Shown in pieces: positions 1 to 7,721 of a stretch of 64,000 nucleotides of DNA. Where the stretch lies: contig NZ_SLXK01000012.1 in assembly GCF_004341035.1 (NCBI RefSeq), forward strand, positions 1 to 64,000, read 5' to 3'. The DNA is from Scopulibacillus darangshiensis (GTDB taxonomy: Bacteria; Bacillota; Bacilli; Bacillales; Sporolactobacillaceae). A program made the translations under genes and the position numbers. Within the stretch, counting starts at the first letter, position 1. The number at the start of each line of letters is the position of its first letter. Below the pieces are notes generated by a model that saw only the letters and a list, made by a program, of their open reading frames with translations, had not been told where the DNA came from and did not search any database.

Positions 1-97
1 GTTGGCGAACTATTCCGTGCCCTTTGAAGGGCTGGCCAGTAACAGAGGCTTTCAGCCGCAGAACAAACCACCCGTTCTCACGGGTGGTTTTGATTAT
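1..97 (+). mobile_element. Structured RNA-like tract; possible IS200/IS605-type right end
   Basis: Three compact hairpins follow one another: GCCCTT/AAGGGC at 19-32, GGCT/AGCC at 47-57, and a 10-bp stem AAACCACCCG/CGGGTGGTTT at 65-90 followed by a T and then TGATTATATT. No open frame crosses the tract. The arrangement looks like the 3' end of an IS200/IS605-family element next to a TnpB/OrfB gene, where such hairpins form the transposon end and the omega-RNA scaffold. That identification rests on remembered resemblance, and the element itself would lie left of the window. The last hairpin could instead simply be the terminator of an upstream gene. Confidence 0.4.
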
Positions 98-349
98 ATT
101 GTTAGGATTTTTATCGGACTGTCGTTCCGCTATTTGTGACAAAATGCTATATTTCATGAGCGTATCGGACTGTGATTAACTGTGATTCCGTTATTCGGAC
201 ATTCAAGAGGCAATTTGAGTGGCAATTGAGCAAATAAGGGAATCTGAGTCCTATAACCTCAAAAAAGTGACACTTTTTATAGTAATAGCGGAATCTGAGT
301 CCTATAATGAATGAGTGAAGCCGAGTTTTCTTTATTCACCGTTTGTTGA
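98..349. repeat. Intergenic tract with short direct repeats
   Basis: No gene is visible here. The 18-mer GGAATCTGAGTCCTATAA occurs at 239-256 and 290-307, and TATCGGACTGT occurs at 112-122 and 164-174. Related words (TTCCGCTATT, TTCCGTTATTCGGAC) lie between them. This looks like a decayed interspersed repeat rather than a regulatory region, but its copy number in the genome cannot be seen from here. Confidence 0.5.
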
Positions 350-358
350 TGATATAAT
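350..358 (+). promoter_or_regulatory. Probable extended -10 promoter of panE
   Basis: TGA followed by TATAAT (353-358) matches the extended -10 consensus. There is no good -35 17 bp upstream. Transcription would start near 365, ahead of the GAGGGGGA ribosome-binding site at 379-386. Confidence 0.45.
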
Positions 359-391
359 TATTTCAAGATTATAAAATTGAGGGGGATTGCC

Positions 392-1282
392 ATGAAGGTC
401 GGTATCATCGGGGGCGGCGCTCTAGGACTGTTGTTTTCCGCTTATCTAAATAAATCCTTTGAAACAACACTCTATACAAGGCGTTTGGACCAGAAGAAGC
501 TTATCAAACAAGAAGGAATCATAGTTGATACCAAAGATTCTATGTTCAACAGCTTCCCATATGTGAAAAATACCGATGACACCTGGGATGATGATTGCCT
601 TATTATTGCTGTGAAGCAGCCGGCATTAAAAAACATGCTTAAAGAACTGAATAATAAGACAGCCAAGGAACAGGCGATAATTTTTATCCAAAATGGCATG
701 GGCCACATTGAAGATTTGTCTGGGTTGCACCATCATAACCTATACCTTGGTGTGGTTGAACATGGTGCGAGGAAAAAGTCTGATGCCAGGGTGAGTCATA
801 ATGGTCCGGGTAGGACAAGGATCGCTTCCTATAAAGGGGACCTCTCTCTTCTCGCGCCTTTTTTTGAGGTGAATACCTTTCCCTTTTTACCGGAGTACGA
901 TTGGCGGAACATGCTAACCAGGAAATTAATAATAAATGCAGTGATTAATCCCCTTACAGGGATTTATAATGTGCAAAATGGTGAGCTTGTTAGGGACCCT
1001 CACTATCGTTTGATTATGGGACAATTATTTGAAGAAACAGCCAATATTCTGATGCTTGCGGCACGGGAGAAGGAGAAAGGCTGGAGGGAACTGCTTGAGA
1101 TATGTAAGAATACTGAGGAAAACCGTTCTTCTATGCTACAGGACCTTGACGCCGGCCGCTGTACTGAAATTGAAGCCATATCAGGCTATGTTTTGCGGGA
1201 AGCTGCTCGTTTGAAAAGACGGGCACCCTTAACACTGTTCCTTTACCACAGCATATTAGCGGCCGAAAACCGGTTTAAATAG
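392..1282 (+). CDS. panE: 2-dehydropantoate 2-reductase (ketopantoate reductase)
   Basis: NADPH-dependent reduction of 2-dehydropantoate to pantoate, for pantothenate and CoA synthesis, in the cytoplasm. The 296-residue product opens with the dinucleotide-binding motif GIIGGGALGLLFSAYL, and the following IIAVKQPAL and IFIQNGMGH segments fit the ApbA/PanE N-terminal domain. The C-terminal half (KLIINAVINPLTGIYNVQNGEL) carries the conserved Lys and Asn of the catalytic domain. ATG 392 is preferred over an in-frame TTG at 377 because GAGGGGGA at 379-386 is correctly spaced for it. The panE-DUF3397-bshC-mraZ order resembles the B. subtilis ylbQ neighbourhood. A coaBC gene for the same pathway lies at 49.8 kb. 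Confidence 0.9.
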   Translation: MKVGIIGGGALGLLFSAYLNKSFETTLYTRRLDQKKLIKQEGIIVDTKDSMFNSFPYVKNTDDTWDDDCLIIAVKQPALKNMLKELNNKTAKEQAIIFIQNGMGHIEDLSGLHHHNLYLGVVEHGARKKSDARVSHNGPGRTRIASYKGDLSLLAPFFEVNTFPFLPEYDWRNMLTRKLIINAVINPLTGIYNVQNGELVRDPHYRLIMGQLFEETANILMLAAREKEKGWRELLEICKNTEENRSSMLQDLDAGRCTEIEAISGYVLREAARLKRRAPLTLFLYHSILAAENRFK

Positions 1283-1292
1283 GGGGTAAAAC

Positions 1293-1679
1293 GTGATTCA
1301 TCTTCTAGCTTTGTTAATCGCTTTATTCTCAACAATGCCAATTTTAACGCTGTTCTTTTTTATGGCTATTTTTAGAATAACAATGGCAAAAAGGCGGGCT
1401 GCCTTTGGATTGGCCATTGATATTACAACGCTTTTTGCTGTGCTTTCCGCAGCTGCTCTCGCCCTCCATATATGGCATCGTACTCTTTTTGGTCCCATCT
1501 TACTCATTATTCTGTTCGTCGCTTTTATATTTACTATTATTTCTTGGAGAAAGAAAGATGATTTTAAAGTAAAACGGTTATTCAGAGGAATTTGGAGGCT
1601 GAATTTTCTAGTATTTATGGTTCTTGACTCGTTTTTATACATATATGGATTGATGATTGAAGGACTGCATAGGATATAA
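1293..1679 (+). CDS. DUF3397 family membrane protein
   Basis: A 128-residue protein of unknown function with four hydrophobic segments (about residues 2-27, 40-61, 67-85 and 103-123) separated by short basic loops such as AKRRAAFG and RKKDDFKVKRLFRG. It has no catalytic motif. It starts with GTG behind AGGGGGT and lies 10 bp after panE, so the two are probably cotranscribed. Proteins of this family often sit next to bshC in Bacillales. I recognise the family from its size, topology and position, and do not infer a function. Confidence 0.75.
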   Translation: MIHLLALLIALFSTMPILTLFFFMAIFRITMAKRRAAFGLAIDITTLFAVLSAAALALHIWHRTLFGPILLIILFVAFIFTIISWRKKDDFKVKRLFRGIWRLNFLVFMVLDSFLYIYGLMIEGLHRI

Positions 1680-1711
1680 TGCAGTGTCTAAAAAGTGCCT
1701 GAGCACACCTT

Positions 1712-1740
1712 TTGGGAAAGAGGTTAAAATTTGCTATACT
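1712..1740 (+). promoter_or_regulatory. Sigma-A-type promoter of bshC
   Basis: TTGGGA (1712-1717), a 17-bp spacer and TATACT (1735-1740) preceded by TGC, which is an extended -10. The promoter lies in the 100-bp gap between the DUF3397 gene and bshC, so bshC probably has its own transcript. Confidence 0.6.
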
Positions 1741-1779
1741 CAAATGGCAATGAGTGCAGTTTGAGAGAGGAAGAGTAGC

Positions 1780-3402
1780 ATGGATCTTAAAGTTATTGAA
1801 GTCAAGCACAACGCTAAGCTTGTCGAAGACTACCTTACACAGGGTGAACGTATCCAATCTTTTTTTGATTATCCATTTAATGAACAGTCAGCTTATCAAG
1901 AGCGCCTTCAATCCATTCATCAGCGTTCATACGGCCGTGAAGATCTTGTCCGTGTTCTAGGTGCTTTTAATAAAAAATACACAGACCACGAAAATGTTTT
2001 TGCTAATATAGAAAAATTGAACAATGTTAAGAGTGCGGCCGTTGTCGGCGGACAACAAGCGGGGTTATTAACCGGACCTGCCTATTCAATACATAAATGC
2101 ATATCGATTATAAAGCTTGCAAGAGAGCAAGAAGGACAGTTAGGGATTCCGGTTATTCCGATTTTCTGGATCGCGGGCGAAGACCATGACTTTGATGAAG
2201 TCAATCATGTCCATATTCCAGCAGATGGAGGCCAAAAGAAGCTTGTTTATCAAAAAAAGTTTGGTAACAAAACATCCGTATCCAAGCTCACAATTGATAA
2301 AGCGGATCTGATGCAATGGATAAACGCTGTTTTCCAAGCCTTTGGGGAAACGGATCACACTGCTCAAATTTTGACTGATTTGGAAGAAGCAGTCAATTAC
2401 TCGCGCACAGTTGTTGACTTTTTTGCCTGTTTGATCCATAAGCTGTTTGCCCCATACGGGCTGGTTCTGCTTGATTCGGCCGACCCGGCTGTCAGAAAGC
2501 TTGAAGCGGGGTACTTCCAAGAACTTTTGGCACATCATAAAGAAATCAATCAAGCCGTCATCAGCCAGCTCAACCATTTAGAAGGGAGCGGCTACAAGGT
2601 TGACTTAGATCAGGCTGAGGGCAATGTCAATCTCTTTTATGATGATAAGGGGAACAGAGAGTTGCTTGAGGAAGATGGCAATCTCATTAAAGGAAAGAGC
2701 GGGACCGTCCGCTTTGACCTTTCGCAATTGCAAGGTATTGCGGAAGAAACACCAGAGGTCTTGAGCAATAATGTGGTGACGCGCCCCATTATGCAAGATT
2801 TGCTGCTGCCCACATTGGCATTTATTGCAGGTCCCGGTGAAATTGCTTATTGGTCTGCCCTGAAAAAAGCTTTTCACCAAGTATCCATCGATATGCCTCC
2901 GGTTGTACCGCGGCTGCATATGACTCTTATTAGCCGGGGGGCAAAGAAGTGGCTGGATAATAAAGAACTTTCTATTCAAAAAGTCCTTCAAGCCGACATC
3001 AACCAATTGAAAGAGGAATGGCTTAGTGCTCAGCATGATTGGCGTGTTGGGGATACCGTTAATACGTTTAGGAAGTCCGTAAAGGATGCCTACGGGCCCA
3101 TGAAAGAGCTAGCTGTTGATATAAGCCGTGGCTTGGACAAAATTAGCGATAAAAACATCGCTATTATTGAGCGGGATATTGATGTGATGGAGAAGAAAAT
3201 GATGCAGATGATTGAACTGCAGTATGAGTCCGAACTGAAACGTTTTCAAAGAGTTGAAAATAATTTATGTCCATCCGGTGTCCCTCAGGAAAGGTTTTGG
3301 AGTATTTTTTACTTCATTAACCGACATGGTTTTGGGCTTATCCCCCACCTATTGGATCAACAGTATCAATTTAATGGGTATCAGCATGTCATAGAGCTGT
3401 AG
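1780..3402 (+). CDS. bshC: Bacillithiol biosynthesis cysteine-adding enzyme BshC
   Basis: Last step of bacillithiol synthesis: addition of cysteine to glucosaminyl-malate, giving the main low-molecular-weight thiol of many Firmicutes. The 540-residue length is usual for BshC. Recognisable segments are the nucleotide-binding-like VVGGQQAGLLTGPAYSIHK near residue 88, PVIPIFWIAGEDHDFDEVNH near residue 123, and the C-terminal LLDQQYQFNGYQHVIEL. A long charged helix at about residues 385-490 fits the known coiled coil. It starts with ATG behind GAGAGAGGAAGAG and sits directly upstream of mraZ as in B. subtilis. Confidence 0.93.
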   Translation: MDLKVIEVKHNAKLVEDYLTQGERIQSFFDYPFNEQSAYQERLQSIHQRSYGREDLVRVLGAFNKKYTDHENVFANIEKLNNVKSAAVVGGQQAGLLTGPAYSIHKCISIIKLAREQEGQLGIPVIPIFWIAGEDHDFDEVNHVHIPADGGQKKLVYQKKFGNKTSVSKLTIDKADLMQWINAVFQAFGETDHTAQILTDLEEAVNYSRTVVDFFACLIHKLFAPYGLVLLDSADPAVRKLEAGYFQELLAHHKEINQAVISQLNHLEGSGYKVDLDQAEGNVNLFYDDKGNRELLEEDGNLIKGKSGTVRFDLSQLQGIAEETPEVLSNNVVTRPIMQDLLLPTLAFIAGPGEIAYWSALKKAFHQVSIDMPPVVPRLHMTLISRGAKKWLDNKELSIQKVLQADINQLKEEWLSAQHDWRVGDTVNTFRKSVKDAYGPMKELAVDISRGLDKISDKNIAIIERDIDVMEKKMMQMIELQYESELKRFQRVENNLCPSGVPQERFWSIFYFINRHGFGLIPHLLDQQYQFNGYQHVIEL

Positions 3403-3477
3403 ATTTTGTCAAAAAAGCAAGGCCAAATCGGCTTGTTATGACAACGTTTGAGAAGAATTTACCAACTGAATTTTATT

Positions 3478-3510
3478 AAAAAATCCTGTCCTATGGCAGG
3501 ATTTTTATTT
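3478..3510 (+). terminator. Rho-independent terminator after bshC
   Basis: 8-bp stem AAATCCTG (3481-3488) and CAGGATTT (3497-3504) with a T-rich tail, separating bshC from the division cluster. Confidence 0.85.
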
Positions 3511-3531
3511 GTTTCCACGAATAATTAAATT

Positions 3532-3571
3532 AAAGTGGTGAAAAGTGGGGCGATGTGGTAGAGTAGGGGTA
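3532..3571 (+). promoter_or_regulatory. MraZ operator repeats and promoter of the division cluster
   Basis: Three direct repeats with a 10-bp period, AAAGTGGTGA (3532-3541), AAAGTGGGGC (3542-3551) and GATGTGGTAG (3552-3561), are followed by a degenerate fourth, AGTAGGGGTA. This matches the tandem MraZ-box pattern AAAGTGKNNN known from Mollicutes. An extended -10, TGG followed by TAGAGT (3559-3564), overlaps the third and fourth repeats, so bound MraZ would compete with RNA polymerase. The box match is direct; autoregulation by MraZ is inferred. Confidence 0.65.
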
Positions 3572-3590
3572 GTAAGAGGGGGCAATGTCC

Positions 3591-4022
3591 ATGTTTATGG
3601 GTGAACATCAACACAACATAGACATTAAGGGCAGGCTGATCATACCGTCCAAATTTAGAGAAGAGCTTGGCGAAAGCTTTGTCTTAACGCGGGGGTTAGA
3701 TCAGTGTATTTTTGTTTACCCTTTAGATGAATGGAGTCAAATCGAACAAAAGCTTAAATCCCTTCCATTTACAAAGAAGGATGCGAGAGCCTTTACCCGT
3801 TTCTTTTTCTCGGGCGCATGTGAGTGCCAGTTGGATAAGCAAGGACGGGTCTCCATCACTCAGCCCCTTAGGGATTATGCCAAACTAGAAAAAGATTGTG
3901 TTGTCATTGGGGTCTCCAATCGTATTGAAATATGGAGCAAGTCAGTCTGGGAGACTTATTATGAAGAGTCCGAAGCATCATTTGATGATATCTCGGAAAG
4001 TCTTTTGGATTTTGACATGTAG
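3591..4022 (+). CDS. mraZ: Transcriptional regulator MraZ
   Basis: DNA-binding regulator of the dcw cluster, with two SpoVT/AbrB-like half-folds that assemble into a ring. The first repeat holds [17 protein letters not shown] and the second [16 protein letters not shown], each with the conserved D-x-K/Q-G-R core. ATG 3591 gives 143 residues starting MFMGEHQH, as in homologues. It is preferred over ATG 3585, which lies only one or two bases from the GAGGGGGC ribosome-binding site (3576-3583). The repeat array at 3532-3571 is its probable target. Confidence 0.93.
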   Translation: MFMGEHQHNIDIKGRLIIPSKFREELGESFVLTRGLDQCIFVYPLDEWSQIEQKLKSLPFTKKDARAFTRFFFSGACECQLDKQGRVSITQPLRDYAKLEKDCVVIGVSNRIEIWSKSVWETYYEESEASFDDISESLLDFDM

Positions 4023-4055
4023 CCCAAAAAACACAATACCCGAAAGGATTTCACC

Positions 4056-4994
4056 ATGTTTGAACATGTTACTGTCTTAAAAAAAGAAGCTGTTGAAGGG
4101 TTGAAAATTAAACCCGATGGACTTTATGTTGACTGCACACTTGGCGGCGGAGGACACAGTGAGGAAATTGTAAAACAGCTTGACCAGGGTCACCTCTATG
4201 CATTTGATCAAGATGAGGCGGCTTTACAGGCTGCGAATACAAGGCTGCAGCCCTATCAGGGTAAAGTTACCTTTATTAAAGCTAATTTCCGCCAAATCGA
4301 AGAAAGGCTGACGGATTTAGGGGTACCATCGGTTGACGGCATCCTCTATGATCTTGGTGTCTCATCCCCGCAATTTGACCAAGCCGATAGAGGATTTAGT
4401 TACCAACATAACGGCCCCCTTGATATGCGTATGAATCGGGATCAGGAGCTGAATGCTGCAGATGTTGTTAACGGCTGGCCTTATGAAGACCTCGTACGGA
4501 TCTTCTTCCGGTATGGCGAGGAGAAGTTTTCAAAGCAAATCGCCAGAAAAATAGAAACGAGGCGAAAGGATCACCTGATCCAGACCACAGAAGAATTGGT
4601 TGATATTATCAAAGAAGCTATTCCGGCACCAGCTAGGAGAAAAGGCGGTCATCCTGCGAAAAGGATCTTCCAGGCATTAAGGATTGCCGTGAATGATGAG
4701 CTGAATGCATTCGAGGATTCACTTCAACAGGCGATTAAGCTTATAAACCTAGAAGGGCGATTATCGGTTATCACTTTTCATTCCCTAGAAGATCGAATCT
4801 GTAAAACAATTTTTAGAGAACATAGTGAACCGCCGCAATTACCGCCGGGGTTTCCGGTCATTCCTGATGAGGCGGCACCAGTGCTTAAGTTAATTAAACG
4901 CAAACCCATTCTGCCTAATGAAGATGAGTGCAATGAAAATCGCAGGGCACGTTCTGCAAAACTAAGAATCGCGGAGAAAGTAAGAAAAAAATAG
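4056..4994 (+). CDS. rsmH: 16S rRNA (cytosine-1402-N4)-methyltransferase
   Basis: Uses S-adenosylmethionine to methylate N4 of C1402 in the decoding centre of 16S rRNA. Family motifs are all present: [14 protein letters not shown] (SAM binding, near residue 26), [41 protein letters not shown] and [12 protein letters not shown]. The length of 312 residues is typical. The start is ATG behind CGAAAGGAT, 34 bp after mraZ. Its place between mraZ and ftsL is conserved. Confidence 0.96.
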   Translation: MFEHVTVLKKEAVEGLKIKPDGLYVDCTLGGGGHSEEIVKQLDQGHLYAFDQDEAALQAANTRLQPYQGKVTFIKANFRQIEERLTDLGVPSVDGILYDLGVSSPQFDQADRGFSYQHNGPLDMRMNRDQELNAADVVNGWPYEDLVRIFFRYGEEKFSKQIARKIETRRKDHLIQTTEELVDIIKEAIPAPARRKGGHPAKRIFQALRIAVNDELNAFEDSLQQAIKLINLEGRLSVITFHSLEDRICKTIFREHSEPPQLPPGFPVIPDEAAPVLKLIKRKPILPNEDECNENRRARSAKLRIAEKVRKK

Positions 4995-5060
4995 ATGTTA
5001 GAAAGTCATCACTAACGCGGGGTGAAACTATTCTAATACATAAAAAAAGGAGGACTAGGG

Positions 5061-5420
5061 TTGAATCAAACGGCGCGCCATTTAACAGAAGGAGAACAAG
5101 TCGTAACTCGAAGACACTATCAACAGGAAACACCCGTTTTACCAAAAAGAACGGTTACGAAGGGAGAAAAGTTGCTTTGGTCCATCGGTGCATTAGTCGT
5201 TATGGTCCTTGCCATCTTGATCGTTTCAAATCAAGCCAAACTATTTAGTGCCTCAAGTGATATTAGCGGCTTGGAAAACAAATTGGATACACAGTCGAAG
5301 GTGAATCATCAGCTTAAGGTTGAAGTAACGGAGCTTGCTGCACCTGAGAGAATTATTCAATATGCAAAAGATAAGCTTGGGCTAAAGCTTGATGTCAAAA
5401 ATGTGAAAGTACTTCCATAA
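5061..5420 (+). CDS. ftsL: Cell division protein FtsL
   Basis: Small bitopic divisome protein that works with DivIC and DivIB and activates septal synthesis by PBP2B and FtsW. The 119 residues show a basic cytoplasmic tail, one transmembrane helix (about 41-58, LWSIGALVVMVLAILIVS) and an extracytoplasmic heptad-rich coiled coil ending in GLKLDVKNVKVLP. The start codon is TTG at 5061, fixed by a strong AAGGAGGA ribosome-binding site. Identification rests on position between rsmH and pbpB, topology and size. Confidence 0.9.
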   Translation: MNQTARHLTEGEQVVTRRHYQQETPVLPKRTVTKGEKLLWSIGALVVMVLAILIVSNQAKLFSASSDISGLENKLDTQSKVNHQLKVEVTELAAPERIIQYAKDKLGLKLDVKNVKVLP

Positions 5421-5435
5421 TAGTGAGTGATTATA

Positions 5436-7640
5436 ATGTTTCCAAAGAAAAATAAGACAATCAACAAATGGGCAGCGGTTATCGCAACGATCTTCTTGCT
5501 GCTCTTTTGTTTGCTCATTGGCAGATTTGTTTATATCGCAAACGGCAAGGAAATAGATGGACACCAGCTCGTTAATATTGGAGAAAACCAATGGAAAACG
5601 GTAAAGGTGGTCGATGCCCACAGGGGCAGCATTTACGGCAGAAACGACCATGTTCTGGCCCATGATATACCTGCCTATACAATTTACGCGGTCATTAGTC
5701 CTAAAGCGGGCAAAGGCAATTATGTTAAAAACAAGGAAAAAACAGCCAAGCTTCTTGCGCCTATTCTTGATATGAAAGAATCCAAAATCCTGGATTTACT
5801 AAATAAAAATTTACAAAATAAGAATACCTGGCAGGTTGAATTTGGTACAAGCGGCAAGAAGCTAAGCTATGACAAAAAGAAAAAGATTGATAAGCTTAAG
5901 CTTCCTGGAATCAAATTTAAGCAGGAAACTAAACGCTACTATCCAAACCAAAAGTTTGCGTCATATGTTTTGGGATTTACACAATATGATCAGGAAAAAA
6001 AGAAGGCAGTTGGTAAATTAGGTGTCGAACGCTCATTGAATGACTACCTCACAGAACAGGACGGTAAAGTCACTTTTAAAACAAGTCAAGAAGGCGTAAA
6101 AATGCCTGATGCCAAAAAGCACCTCAAAAAGCCCAAACAAGGGGATAATGTCTATCTTACCATCGATAATAAAATTCAAACCGTGCTTGGGGAAGCCATG
6201 TCAAGCGTAGCCAAGGAATACAAACCTAAGCGAATGATCGGTGTTGTTGCCGATCCAAAAACGGGCCAAATTTTGGCGATGTCAAACAGGCCAAGCTTCA
6301 ATCCAAATAAGCGAGACATTGAAAACTACACAAATTTCGCCGTGTCATCTCCTTATGAACCCGGCTCCGTCATGAAAATGTTTACTTTGGCAAGTGCGAT
6401 TGATGCAGGTGTTTATAATGGGAATGCCACCTTTCAATCGGGTTCATATGACGTCGGCGGCATCACTGTTCATGATTGGAACCAGTCATGGGGAAGAATC
6501 AGCTTTAACGAGGGTCTTCAGAGATCTTCAAATGTTGGTTTTTCAATCATTGCTGATAAGCAGCTTGGCACCGATCGATTTTATGACTATCTCAAAAAGT
6601 TTGGATTCACGCAAAAAACAGGTATCGATCTGCCAAAAGAGAGCAACAGCAGAATGAGTTTCAAGTGGAAAGCAGATCAAGTCTCGACGGCTTTCGGCCA
6701 GGCTTCCGCATTTACAAGCCTGCAGCTTGTCCAAGCCGCAACAGCGATCGCGAATGATGGGAAAATGATGCGGCCGTATGTCATAGAAAAGGTCAAAAAC
6801 CCGACAACGGGCAAAGTGGTCTTGAATCACAAGCCAAAGGTTGCAGGGACGCCAATTTCCAAAGAGACAGCCGAAAAGACGAGGAAACTGCTTAGAACGG
6901 TTGTTCACGGGAAACACGGGACAGGCAAGCCATATGATCTTAAAGGCTATGATGTCATCGGAAAAACCGGAACAGCACAGATCGCGGTCAACGGTAACTA
7001 CTTGACAGGAAGAAACAATTATATCTTTTCTTTCATGGGGATGGCCCCCGAAAAGGATCCAAAGCTGATCGTGTATGTCGCGGTGGACAGGCCTCATCTA
7101 AAGGATACTGAAACAGGATCAGAGCCTGTGGCTAAGGTGTTTAATCCAGTCATGAGCAATGCGCTGCAATATCTCAATATCAAGCCTGAAAAAAAGGCTG
7201 ATAAAAAACAAACAACCTCTGAGCAAACAGTCACCTTAAAACAATACAAAGGTGAGCCGTTTGACGAGGCTGCAAAAGATCTAAAGGCTAAAGGAGTCGA
7301 TGTGGTTACTGTCGGCAAGAAAGGCAAGGTCACGAAACAGGCGCCGTTCGACGGGACAAAGGTTCTAAAAGGCAGTAAGGTGATTTTGGTCGGCGAAGGC
7401 AAATTAGAACTTCCTGATCTCACGGGCTGGTCATTATCCGATTCCCTAAAAGTCGCCAATCTCTTGTCACTGAAACCCAATATTATCGGCAACGGTTTTG
7501 TCATAGATCAGAAGCCTGCAAAAGGAACGGTTGTAAAGAAAGGGGACTACCTGGTCCTCAACCTGCAAGCAGAAGATAACAAAAATAAAGAGAAGCAAGG
7601 TGACGCACAAGATAAAAAGAAAAGCAGCCAAATGGACTGA
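5436..7640 (+). CDS. pbpB: Penicillin-binding protein 2B, septal transpeptidase with PASTA domains
   Basis: Class B penicillin-binding protein that cross-links septal peptidoglycan. A short cytoplasmic tail and one membrane anchor (AAVIATIFLLLFCLLIGRFVY) precede the dimerisation domain and the transpeptidase. The active-site motifs are SVMK (within EPGSVMKMF), SSN (RSSNVGFS) and KTG (IGKTGTAQ). Two C-terminal PASTA repeats follow, about residues 610-665 and 670-725 (LELPDLTGWSLSDSLK), then a charged tail. ATG 5436 gives 734 residues; GTG 5427 is an alternative, and neither has a strong ribosome-binding site. It lies 15 bp after ftsL, probably translationally coupled. Confidence 0.93.
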   Translation: MFPKKNKTINKWAAVIATIFLLLFCLLIGRFVYIANGKEIDGHQLVNIGENQWKTVKVVDAHRGSIYGRNDHVLAHDIPAYTIYAVISPKAGKGNYVKNKEKTAKLLAPILDMKESKILDLLNKNLQNKNTWQVEFGTSGKKLSYDKKKKIDKLKLPGIKFKQETKRYYPNQKFASYVLGFTQYDQEKKKAVGKLGVERSLNDYLTEQDGKVTFKTSQEGVKMPDAKKHLKKPKQGDNVYLTIDNKIQTVLGEAMSSVAKEYKPKRMIGVVADPKTGQILAMSNRPSFNPNKRDIENYTNFAVSSPYEPGSVMKMFTLASAIDAGVYNGNATFQSGSYDVGGITVHDWNQSWGRISFNEGLQRSSNVGFSIIADKQLGTDRFYDYLKKFGFTQKTGIDLPKESNSRMSFKWKADQVSTAFGQASAFTSLQLVQAATAIANDGKMMRPYVIEKVKNPTTGKVVLNHKPKVAGTPISKETAEKTRKLLRTVVHGKHGTGKPYDLKGYDVIGKTGTAQIAVNGNYLTGRNNYIFSFMGMAPEKDPKLIVYVAVDRPHLKDTETGSEPVAKVFNPVMSNALQYLNIKPEKKADKKQTTSEQTVTLKQYKGEPFDEAAKDLKAKGVDVVTVGKKGKVTKQAPFDGTKVLKGSKVILVGEGKLELPDLTGWSLSDSLKVANLLSLKPNIIGNGFVIDQKPAKGTVVKKGDYLVLNLQAEDNKNKEKQGDAQDKKKSSQMD

Positions 7641-7668
7641 CATAACGTTCCATTAGGGCTTGTTCTAT

Positions 7669-7714
7669 CCCTCCTATTTTATGCATACAGTAATACAAGC
7701 ATAGAATAGGAGGG
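7669..7714 (+). promoter_or_regulatory. 16-bp inverted repeat over the spoVD ribosome-binding site, with sigma-E-type -10 in the loop
   Basis: The left arm CCCTCCTATTTTATGC (7669-7684) pairs with GCATAGAATAGGAGGG (7699-7714): 15 Watson-Crick pairs and one G-U. The right arm contains the spoVD Shine-Dalgarno sequence GGAGG. The 14-nt loop and last left-arm base contain CATACAGT (7684-7691), a full match to the sigma-E -10 consensus CATACANT; the -35 region (7663-7669, TTCTATC) is only a partial match. Read-through mRNA from pbpB would hide the ribosome-binding site, whereas a sigma-E transcript starting near 7698 would lack the left arm. Confidence 0.7.
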
Positions 7715-7721
7715 GCCAGAT

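Noticed and set aside
1684-1714. Terminator after the DUF3397 gene
   Set aside because: The GTGC/GCAC hairpin is only 4 bp with imperfect extension, too weak to call.
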